Shown here piece by piece: positions 5,579 to 10,689 of a DNA stretch of 10,689 nucleotides. The stretch lies in contig DASTGO010000174.1 of the NCBI GenBank assembly GCA_035719045.1, positions 1 through 10,689 of the forward strand, given 5' to 3'. Under the pieces are notes generated by a model, which worked only from the letters and a program-made list of their open reading frames with translations, ran no database searches and was not told the origin of the DNA. The stretch comes from DASTGO01 sp035719045 (lineage in GTDB: Bacteria > Actinomycetota > Actinomycetes > Actinomycetales > Kineosporiaceae). Numbering within the stretch: the first letter of the stretch is position 1; every line of letters starts with the position of its first letter. A program made the position numbers and the translations under genes.

Positions 5579-6988
5579 ATGTCCACCACCCGACGTCAGG
5601 CGAGTCCGCATCATGACGCTGAAGCGTCAGCAGGGCCGGACTCGTCGCCCGCCGGAGCGCCCTCACCCCAGGGGCGCAGGGGTCATGGCAGTCGTTCCGA
5701 ACCGCGCCGCACCTTCGTCCTCGACACCTCCGTCCTGCTGTCCGACCCTCGGGCGTTGCTGCGCTTCGCGGAGCATGAGGTGGTTCTGCCCGTCGTCGTG
5801 ATCACTGAACTGGAGGCCAAGCGCCACCACCCGGAGCTCGGCTACTTCGCCCGCCAGGCCCTGCGCCTGCTGGACGACCTGCGCATCCAGCACGGCCGGC
5901 TGGATGCCCCGCTGCCCGTCGGTGAGGGCGGCACGCTGGTCGTCGAGCTCAACCATGCCGACCCCGCGGTGCTGCCGGTCGGCTTCCGGCTCGGGGACAA
6001 CGACAGCCGGATCCTCGCCGTCGCGCGCAGCCTCGCCGCGGACGGCAAGCACGTCACCGTCGTGAGCAAGGACCTCCCGATGCGGGTCAAGGCGTCGGCG
6101 GTCGGCCTGGAGGCCGAGGAGTACGAGGCGGAGAAGGCCGTCGACTCCGGCTGGACCGGCATGACCGACCTCGAGATGGGCGCGGACGAGATGGCCACGC
6201 TGTACTCGGAGCACACGGTGGAGCTGCCCGCCGCCACCACCCTGCCCTGCCATACCGGCCTGGTGCTGATCTCGCCGCGCGGTTCGGCGCTGGGCCGGGT
6301 CACCCCCGACAAGCGGGTCCGCCTGGTGCGCGGGGACCGGGACGTCTTCGGCGTGCACGGACGCAGTGCCGAACAGCGGGTGGCCATCGACCTGCTGCTC
6401 GACCCGGACGTCGGGATCGTCTCCCTGGGCGGCCGCGCCGGGACGGGCAAGTCGGCGCTCGCGCTGTGCGCCGGGCTGGAGGTGGTCCTGGAACGCCGCC
6501 AGCACCGCAAGGTCGTGGTGTTCCGGCCGCTGTACGCCGTCGGCGGCCAGGACCTGGGGTACCTGCCGGGCAGCGAGGCGGAGAAGATGAGCCCCTGGGG
6601 GCAGGCCGTCTTCGACACCCTCGGCGCGCTGGTGTCCCAGGAGGTCGTCGAGGAGGTCATCGACCGCGGCATGCTCGAGGTGCTGCCGCTGACCCACATC
6701 CGGGGCCGGTCCCTGCACGACGCCTACGTCATCGTCGACGAGGCCCAGTCCCTGGAACGCAACGTCCTGCTCACCGTGCTCTCCCGGATCGGGCAGAACT
6801 CGCGCGTGGTGCTCACCCACGACGTCGCCCAGCGGGACAACCTGAGGGTGGGCCGGCACGACGGTGTGGCCGCGGTGATCGAGGCGCTCAAGGGACACCC
6901 GTTGTTCGCCCACATCACCCTGACCCGGTCCGAGCGGTCGCCGGTGGCCGCCCTGGTCACCGAACTGCTGGAGGGCATCGAGCTGTAG
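5579..6988 (+). CDS. phoH2: PhoH2: PIN-domain ribonuclease fused to PhoH ATPase
   Basis: A 469-residue cytosolic protein starting at ATG 5579 behind AGGGGAG (5567-5573). Residues 1-43 are a disordered charged tail. The PIN domain covers about 45-175, with the acidic metal-binding residues Asp49 (TFVLDTSVLL), Glu77 (ITELEAK), Asp140 and Asp142 (LGDNDSRIL), the layout of VapC-like RNases. The PhoH domain covers about 255-465: Walker A GGRAGTGKS at 284-292 (Lys291) and Walker B VIVDEAQ with Asp387-Glu388, plus the PhoH-typical LTHIRGRS and LTHDVAQRDN segments. M. tuberculosis PhoH2 (Rv1095) is described as an ATP-dependent RNA helicase and RNase, and all residues needed for both activities are present here. 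Length and domain order match the family (about 430-470 residues). The gene is likely monocistronic, closed by the strong stem-loop starting 2 nt after its stop. Its biological target is unknown. Confidence 0.95.
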   Translation: MSTTRRQASPHHDAEASAGPDSSPAGAPSPQGRRGHGSRSEPRRTFVLDTSVLLSDPRALLRFAEHEVVLPVVVITELEAKRHHPELGYFARQALRLLDDLRIQHGRLDAPLPVGEGGTLVVELNHADPAVLPVGFRLGDNDSRILAVARSLAADGKHVTVVSKDLPMRVKASAVGLEAEEYEAEKAVDSGWTGMTDLEMGADEMATLYSEHTVELPAATTLPCHTGLVLISPRGSALGRVTPDKRVRLVRGDRDVFGVHGRSAEQRVAIDLLLDPDVGIVSLGGRAGTGKSALALCAGLEVVLERRQHRKVVVFRPLYAVGGQDLGYLPGSEAEKMSPWGQAVFDTLGALVSQEVVEEVIDRGMLEVLPLTHIRGRSLHDAYVIVDEAQSLERNVLLTVLSRIGQNSRVVLTHDVAQRDNLRVGRHDGVAAVIEALKGHPLFAHITLTRSERSPVAALVTELLEGIEL

Positions 6989-6989
6989 A

Positions 6990-7043
6990 GGCAGACGTCA
7001 GGGACACCTGCCCGCTGCGGGTCTGGTGTCCCTGACGTCTGCC
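6990..7043 (+). terminator. Strong 19-bp stem-loop terminator of phoH2
   Basis: The arm at 6990-7008 (GGCAGACGTCAGGGACACC) is the exact reverse complement of 7025-7043. The 16-nt loop contains a further CCCG-CTG-CGGG mini-hairpin. It begins 2 nt after the TAG stop. There is no U-tract downstream, as is common for actinobacterial terminators. It is the strongest RNA hairpin in the window and may also protect the 3' end of the mRNA. Confidence 0.8.
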
Positions 7044-7064
7044 CGCGCCACGACGTCTGCCCGC
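7034..7064 (+). repeat. Repeated right arm of the phoH2 terminator
   Basis: GACGTCTGCCCGC occurs at 7034-7046, mostly inside the terminator's right arm, and again at 7052-7064, an 18-bp period. The second copy can also pair with GCAGACGTC of the left arm (6991-6999), giving a competing, longer-looped fold. Confidence 0.7.
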
Positions 7065-7181
7065 ACCGCGCCGCAGGAGCGCCAGGGTTTTGGCCGCGTG
7101 CCGGCCCGCCATGGTGGCGGCGGGGGTTCCGGGCGTGGCTGCGGAGGGATCCGGGTCATCAGCCGTTTCCCAAGGGGTCTC

Positions 7182-7205
7182 GTTATCAAACTGTTACTGG
7201 TTATG
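7182..7205 (+). promoter_or_regulatory. GTTAT/GTTAC direct repeats in the AT-rich island
   Basis: GTTATC (7182), GTTACT (7193) and GTTATG (7200) are near-identical; the first two are 11 bp apart, one helical turn. GTNAC-type direct repeats of this spacing are reminiscent of binding sites described for the response regulator MtrA in Actinobacteria. The match is loose and could be chance in this AT-rich stretch. Confidence 0.25.
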
Positions 7206-7228
7206 CGCGTGATCGCTGACCAGGTGAA

Positions 7229-7240
7229 ATATTGCAATAT
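7229..7240. promoter_or_regulatory. 12-bp AT-rich palindrome
   Basis: ATATTGCAATAT is a perfect palindrome in a genome where such AT-rich sequence is rare. It sits in the island (about 7160-7300) upstream of the DUF6230 gene and may be a regulator or nucleoid-protein site. Confidence 0.4.
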
Positions 7241-7250
7241 GTATTGATTA

Positions 7251-7286
7251 TGAGTGACGAGCTTCACTCAGTGTCCTAGATCACTC
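7251..7286. promoter_or_regulatory. TGAGTGA-N6-TCACTCA dyad plus extra half-site
   Basis: TGAGTGACGAGCTTCACTCA (7251-7270) has perfect 7-bp inverted arms around a 6-bp centre. A further TCACTC half-site occurs at 7281-7286, 17 bp after the one at 7264. This arrangement suggests a multi-site operator. It lies about 240 nt before the DUF6230 start, so the controlled promoter would have a long leader or a second promoter closer in. Confidence 0.4.
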
Positions 7287-7512
7287 CCAATTACGCCACG
7301 GACAGTGACGCCTGGCTGATCTACGGACCGCAGAGGGTCACGCTGTGCACTTGTGTCGCAGGTCACGGGGCGGCAAGATCTGGCCCGCTGCGCGACTTAC
7401 TCACCGGTAACCGCGACGGCGTCCAGCTCAGCCAGCGCATCTCGTGGCCCCCGCCCGGGCCAGTTGTTTCCCGTGCCGGGTCCGCGAGTGTCCCTCAGTG
7501 AAGGAGGATCGC
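7287..7512 (+). other. Leader region of the DUF6230 gene
   Basis: There is no gene here. The region returns gradually to high GC content. A weak -35/-10 pair (TTGTGT 7351-7356, CAAGAT 7374-7379, 17-nt spacer) is the only promoter-like element I could find near the gene; each hexamer matches the consensus at three of six positions. The whole gap from the phoH2 stop to this start is 524 nt. Confidence 0.25.
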
Positions 7513-8133
7513 GTGCAAGACCGGCACGCTCGTCCCGCCCACGGCCGCACCCGGTGGCGCCGCTTCGCGGCCGTCACCGTGCCGTCGGTCATCGTTACCG
7601 GCGGCATCATGTTCGGGATGGCCAACGGCGCCATCGCAGCCTCGTTCGCTGTGTCGGGGGACACCTTCAAGGTGTCGGCCGACGAGCTCAAGGGCAACGG
7701 CTTCGCTCAGTACGGCAGCGTCGACCACAACGCCAAGTCGCCGATGATCCCGGTGGCCGTCGCGGGGATCAACAACGCCACCTCCATCACCAACATGTGT
7801 CAGTCGGTCAAGGTCCCCGTCCTGGGCGTCTCCGTCGTCCTGCGGGCCGGGACCACGCAGGGCAAGCCGGCCACGGCGACCGGGCTGATGTTCGACCTCA
7901 CCTCGCTGAAGGCGGACACCGCGGTGTTCGGGGGCCTGGACATCGGCCGGGATGCCTCCACGCTGTCGAAGGGCGGCGCCGGAGCCAAGGGCGCCCAGGG
8001 CGGCTTCGGCCAGGAGGCCGACTCGGTCACGCTGACCAACGTCAAGCAGGTCGCGTGGTCGGCGAGCGCCGGCACCTTCACGCTGCCCGACCTCAACCTG
8101 CAGGTCGACCCCAGCGGCGGCGAGTGCTTCTAG
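7513..8133 (+). CDS. DUF6230 family secreted or membrane-anchored protein
   Basis: A 206-residue protein starting at GTG 7513 behind the perfect AAGGAGG (7501-7507). The basic N terminus (RTRWRRF, 12-18) and the hydrophobic stretch 19-43 (ending GAIAAS) form a signal peptide, or an uncleaved anchor, with a possible cleavage near residue 42. The mature part is Val/Thr/Ser-rich and predicted beta-rich: SFAVSGDTFKVSADELKGNG, then NMCQSV (Cys96), the DIGRDASTLSKG-x-GAKGAQGG segment, DSVTLTNVKQVAWSASAGTF, and a terminal GECF (Cys205). Two cysteines in an exported protein could form one disulfide. These segments match my knowledge of DUF6230, an actinobacterial family often mislabelled 'cholesterol esterase'; no Ser-His-Asp hydrolase signature is visible. 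It is followed at 97 nt by the DUF6114 gene, its usual partner, and is probably co-transcribed with it. Biochemical function is unknown. Confidence 0.88.
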   Translation: MQDRHARPAHGRTRWRRFAAVTVPSVIVTGGIMFGMANGAIAASFAVSGDTFKVSADELKGNGFAQYGSVDHNAKSPMIPVAVAGINNATSITNMCQSVKVPVLGVSVVLRAGTTQGKPATATGLMFDLTSLKADTAVFGGLDIGRDASTLSKGGAGAKGAQGGFGQEADSVTLTNVKQVAWSASAGTFTLPDLNLQVDPSGGECF

Positions 8134-8136
8134 TGA

Positions 8137-8176
8137 CCCACGCGTGGGGGTCCGCGGGTCACCGTCCGCGGACCCC
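8137..8176 (+). terminator. Intercistronic hairpin between DUF6230 and DUF6114 genes
   Basis: GGGGTCCGCGG (8147-8157) pairs perfectly with CCGCGGACCCC (8166-8176) over an 8-nt loop. The overlapping palindrome CCCACGCGTGGG (8137-8148) starts 3 nt after the DUF6230 stop and would compete for the first bases. There is no U-tract. It could be a partial terminator or an mRNA processing/stability element setting the ratio of the two proteins. Confidence 0.5.
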
Positions 8177-8230
8177 TGTCGCGTGTTCCCCCGAGACGGA
8201 GAGGACCTTCACGTGATCCCGGAGGAAGCA

Positions 8231-9748
8231 GTGCCCGAGAATCAGGGTGGTCTCGCCCGCGCCCGCACAGCGCTGCGGGACTGGCGGCTCTCGCGGCCTT
8301 TCTGGGGTGGGCTGTTCACCCTGCTGTCGGGCCTGGAGTTCTTCTTCAGCACCCAGGAGAACCCACTCGGCGGCCTGAAGGTGAGCTTCGGGCAGCAGGG
8401 CTTCCTGGCCTGGGTGCTCCCGCTGGCGCTGGTGCTGTGCGGCCTGCTGGGACTGTTCAACCCGTTGCAGCGGATGTTCTACGGCATCGTCGCCGCCGCG
8501 GCCGCCGTGTTCGGGCTGATGGGGCTCAACCTCGGTGGCTTCATGCTCGGGACCCTGCTCGGGATGATCGGCGGGGGGCTGATGGCCAGCTGGATGCCGA
8601 TCGACTCCGGCGGCGACCCTGCGGCCGGCGAACCGGACGGCAACCCCGGCGCTGCGCAGGAGGACCCGGTTCCGCAGGCTGACCCGGCCGGCTCGTCGGA
8701 CGGTGGTTTCGGGTCCGGGTACCAGACGGAACCCGTTGCCGGGACGGACCTTCCCGCCCGAGGTCCGGCCGGAGAGGGCCACGCTCCGGCTTCCGGCACC
8801 GCCGTCGGTTCCCCCACGCCCCCGGACCGGGCCGGGGCCGGGGTGCTGCGCCACGGTGGGGAGGCGATGGCCGTCCTGCTCGTCGTCCTGGCGGTCGCCA
8901 CCGGCACCTGCCTGCTGCGCAGCGGGCGGGCCGAGGCCGCGACCTGCGCCGGGCCGACCACCACCCCCGCGGCGTCCTGCCCGGCGGATCCGGCCGCCTC
9001 CGCGACGGCGGTGCCGGCCTCGACCGCATCCCCGACGAGCGTGCCGACTGCCGCCGCGTCTGCGACCAGCGTGCCGACCGCCACCGTGCCGACCGCCACC
9101 GTGCCGGCCACCAGTGCGCCGGCCGGGACTCCGACGACGCCGGCCGTGTCGCCGAGCGCTGCGCCTTCGCCCGGGACCGGCGGGACCGCCGCCGGAAACG
9201 CCTCGTCGGTGGGCAATACGGCTGGGGCCGGCGTCGTGGGAGGCTCGGCCCCCGCGCCTGCGGTGGCGGACGCGGCGGCGCTCCCGGCGATCTACGGAAC
9301 CGCGACCACCGCGACGCCCGCCCCGGCCGGGGTGCTCAAGGTGGCGGGGGAGTGGACGCTGACCACCGACACCATGCTCATGAAGGGCATGAAGTACGAC
9401 GGTGTGTTCGATGTACCGAAGGCCGGGGGAGGCACGATCCGCGCCCTGCGGTTCTCGATGGACTCGGTCTCGCACACCCCCTTCAAGCTGGTCACGCAGG
9501 ATCAGAGCGGGCGGATGACCTTCACCGCGGGCGAGCTGAGCGTCAGCGGAAACGCTCAGGTCTACTGCACGTACCTGCACGGGAACCTGCTGGGCATCTT
9601 CCCGGTCAGGTACAGCCCGAGCACCCCGCCGCCGATCTCTCTGCCGGGCGTCGCCCTGCCTGTCCTCATCGGCAGCGTCAGCCTCGGGCTGGTGGACGTC
9701 CAGTCGCAGAGCCTCACGGCGTCCTCCTTCGGGCTGGCGACGAGCTGA
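8231..9748 (+). CDS. DUF6114 multi-domain membrane protein
   Basis: A 505-residue protein. The GTG at 8231 is chosen because GGAGGA (8221-8226) lies just before it; a GTG at 8213 with GGAGAGG upstream would add 6 residues. Residues 21-120 are a DUF6114 domain: SRPFWGGLFTLLSGLEFFFS, then hydrophobic helices about 26-45, 57-76, 82-98 and 99-118 (NLGGFMLGTLLGMIGGG). A Gly/Pro/Asp-rich linker (121-211) follows, then a fifth membrane segment (212-230, AMAVLLVVLAVATG) and a Thr/Ala/Pro/Val-rich stalk (about 238-360, with VPTAT repeats). Last comes a C-terminal, probably extracellular, beta-rich domain (368-505: VLKVAGEWTLTTDTMLMKGM to SLTASSFGLATS). I recall similar C-terminal sequence in streptomycete proteins of this neighbourhood. 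No catalytic motif is visible. Pairing with the secreted DUF6230 protein suggests an envelope complex; the role is unknown. Confidence 0.85.
   Translation: MPENQGGLARARTALRDWRLSRPFWGGLFTLLSGLEFFFSTQENPLGGLKVSFGQQGFLAWVLPLALVLCGLLGLFNPLQRMFYGIVAAAAAVFGLMGLNLGGFMLGTLLGMIGGGLMASWMPIDSGGDPAAGEPDGNPGAAQEDPVPQADPAGSSDGGFGSGYQTEPVAGTDLPARGPAGEGHAPASGTAVGSPTPPDRAGAGVLRHGGEAMAVLLVVLAVATGTCLLRSGRAEAATCAGPTTTPAASCPADPAASATAVPASTASPTSVPTAAASATSVPTATVPTATVPATSAPAGTPTTPAVSPSAAPSPGTGGTAAGNASSVGNTAGAGVVGGSAPAPAVADAAALPAIYGTATTATPAPAGVLKVAGEWTLTTDTMLMKGMKYDGVFDVPKAGGGTIRALRFSMDSVSHTPFKLVTQDQSGRMTFTAGELSVSGNAQVYCTYLHGNLLGIFPVRYSPSTPPPISLPGVALPVLIGSVSLGLVDVQSQSLTASSFGLATS
9041..9112 (+). repeat. 15-bp VPTAT-coding repeats
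   Basis: GTGCCGACCGCCACC occurs in exact tandem at 9071-9085 and 9086-9100, followed by a partial copy to 9112. A diverged copy lies at 9041-9055. They encode Val-Pro-Thr-Ala-Thr units of the stalk in the DUF6114 protein and are prone to length change. Confidence 0.75.
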
Positions 9749-9767
9749 ACGGTTCGCCGCGGGTGGA

Positions 9768-9845
9768 GTGTCTCTGCGGTGGAGCGTCGTGGCTGCTCGT
9801 GTCTCCTCGGTGTTGCGCAGTGTCTCTTCTGCGGAGCGTCGCTGC
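9768..9845 (+). repeat. Imperfect direct repeats with GTGTCTC core
   Basis: GTGTCTC begins at 9768, 9799 and 9820. The first and third are followed by similar sequence (GCGG, then GGAGCGTCG or GAGCGTCG, then GCTGC), making an imperfect repeat of about 27-29 bp with a 52-bp period. The segment starts 20 nt after the DUF6114 stop. Confidence 0.5.
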
Positions 9846-9921
9846 CGGCCGCGATCCCCAGAAGGTGGACGCCGGGCGGGTCGGACCGTGGCGAGCCACG
9901 CGGCGTGTCGCGGTGATGTCA

Positions 9922-9946
9922 GTCACTTTGTTACACGCACCGTGAC
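9922..9946 (+). promoter_or_regulatory. Cluster of three GTNAC motifs
   Basis: GTCAC (9922), GTTAC (9930) and GTGAC (9942) fall within 25 bp at the edge of the AT-rich island of this gap. GTNAC repeats are features of MtrA sites in Actinobacteria, but the 8- and 12-bp spacings differ from a regular one-turn arrangement, so the assignment is weak. Confidence 0.25.
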
Positions 9947-10264
9947 ATTCCTCAGCCGTATCGTCCAAATTTGCCGCATTTGCGCCAACACCGGGGTTGC
10001 CAGCCTGCCCCATCGCCACGGATGGTGGAGCCCGACAGCACCCCCTGCACGTGGGTCGCCAGGACCGGTGATGAGGCCGGCTCCGGTGGCCCGGGACGGG
10101 ATCGTCCCACCGTGCCGCCGCTCGCCCGAGGTGGGCGGCCGGGCTCTCACACACCCTGACCGGCGCAGCCGCGCCCAGGTGGCGCCCTGCGCCAGCGAGT
10201 CCGTGCCCGGGGTGAACCGCACCCGGCCTTGACTGTGTGGGGCAGGGCAAGGAGAGGGACTGGC

Positions 10265-10689
10265 GTGCTGCCCAGGCTGCTTCGCTCCATCCGTACGTTC
10301 CGCAACGACCCGTCGCAGGCCGATGAGAGCCTCCCGGTGCCCGCGCGGTCGGCCGCAGAACCCGCCGACGCCGAGACGATGCCGGCCGAACCGGTGCTCG
10401 CCGAGACGGTGTTCGCCGAACCGGTGCTCGCCGAGACAGGTCCTGCCGAGGATCCCCGCCGGGCCGAGCATGCCCTCCGGGAGCCGGTACGGGCCGCCGG
10501 CCCGAAGATCGGCCTGGTGGCGCTGGGCCTGTCCGTGCTGACCGTGACCGCACTGGCCGTGGGCACGCTCCAGGGGCTGCGCTCCGACCAGGCCTCGCCC
10601 GCCGGCGTTACCGGCCAGGCGATGCTCGCTGCCGCCCGGCAGGCCGACCTGCTCGACGGTCGCCAGCAGGACGTCGCCGGGGCGCGGGC
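10265..10689 (+). CDS. 5' part of a single-pass membrane protein gene, possibly Mce-associated
   Basis: The frame opens at GTG 10265 behind AAGGAGAGG (10249-10257) and is still open at the window end, giving 141 residues. A cytoplasmic N-terminal region of about 77 residues is Ala/Glu/Pro-rich and holds three 10-residue AEP-x2-AET-x2 repeats (31-60). A single hydrophobic helix follows (about 80-102, KIGLVALGLSVLTVTALAVG), then the start of an outside domain (QGLRSDQASPAGVTGQAMLA, continuing with ARQ). A short cytoplasmic tail, one helix and an outside region starting with an 'A..AAR' helix resembles Mce-associated (VirB8/NTF2-like) membrane proteins, but the truncated sequence is too short to be sure, and many other single-pass proteins look alike. 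Confidence 0.65.
   Translation, partial: MLPRLLRSIRTFRNDPSQADESLPVPARSAAEPADAETMPAEPVLAETVFAEPVLAETGPAEDPRRAEHALREPVRAAGPKIGLVALGLSVLTVTALAVGTLQGLRSDQASPAGVTGQAMLAAARQADLLDGRQQDVAGAR
10355..10444 (+). repeat. Three in-frame 30-bp repeats
   Basis: Units at 10355-10384, 10385-10414 and 10415-10444 encode AEPADAETMP, AEPVLAETVF and AEPVLAETGP. The last two share an identical 23-bp block (10385-10407 and 10415-10437). They lie in the acidic cytoplasmic tail of the membrane protein gene. Confidence 0.8.

Larger units (their letters stand above)
9749..10264. other. 516-nt non-coding gap
   Basis: I found no credible gene on either strand. Contents: imperfect direct repeats at 9768-9845; a small hairpin CGTGGC-GA-GCCACG (9887-9900); an AT-richer island at about 9918-9990 with GTNAC motifs; and a GC-rich part with an inverted repeat GGGACG-GGAT-CGTCCC (10093-10108). 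No strong terminator immediately follows the DUF6114 gene. The gap ends with AAGGAGAGG, the ribosome binding site of the last gene. Confidence 0.4.

Noticed and set aside
5663..6913. 416-codon open frame on the minus strand
   Set aside because: It is antisense to phoH2 with no domain features of its own.
8159..9580. 473-codon open frame on the minus strand
   Set aside because: It is antisense to the DUF6114 gene, with an Arg/Gly/His-rich nonsense composition typical of GC-rich shadows.
9749..10264. c-di-AMP (ydaO-type) riboswitch before the last gene
   Set aside because: I looked for its conserved sequence elements because such switches precede actinobacterial envelope genes, and did not find them.
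9923..10471. Minus-strand frame with HRFGEHRLGEHRFG-type repeats
   Set aside because: The repeats are the complement of the in-frame AEPVLAET repeats of the plus-strand gene, which has a good ribosome binding site and a membrane helix.

Overview
The window is very GC-rich (strong G/C bias at third codon positions, frequent GTG starts, GGAGG-type ribosome binding sites) and every identifiable gene has its closest known relatives in Actinobacteria. A Frankia-, Streptomyces- or other filamentous-actinomycete-like chromosome fits best. The genus cannot be resolved by eye. There is no sign of phage, transposon, CRISPR, tRNA or rRNA.

Left part (1-2740): a conserved actinobacterial protein of unknown function (226-876, +) converges with and overlaps by 19 nt a hemolysin III/PAQR-type membrane protein (858-1664, -). 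That gene is divergent from a short-chain cis-prenyltransferase (1979-2740, +). The divergent hemolysin III / cis-prenyltransferase pair matches the M. tuberculosis Rv1085c/Rv1086 order. The hemolysin III gene appears leaderless and carries two tandem TACG-N4-CGTA dyads over its promoter.

Middle (3053-7043): a secreted subtilisin-like (S8, proteinase K type) protease with an I9 propeptide and two C-terminal Ig-like modules, then a PIN-PhoH fusion (PhoH2). The phoH2 gene ends in a near-perfect 19-bp stem-loop starting 2 nt after the stop codon, with a repeated third arm behind it.

Right part (7044-10689): an unusually AT-rich regulatory island with palindromes and direct repeats precedes a two-gene unit encoding a DUF6230 secreted/anchored protein and a multi-domain DUF6114 membrane protein. 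The function of this pair is unknown; it is the best candidate here for an undescribed envelope system. A 516-nt non-coding gap follows, then the 5' part of a single-pass membrane protein gene with in-frame 10-residue repeats that runs off the window.

Functionally the window leans to the cell envelope and secretion: isoprenoid synthesis, a PAQR membrane protein, an exported protease, and the DUF6230/DUF6114 pair. One RNA-metabolism/stress enzyme (PhoH2) sits among them. These links are inferred from context, not demonstrated.
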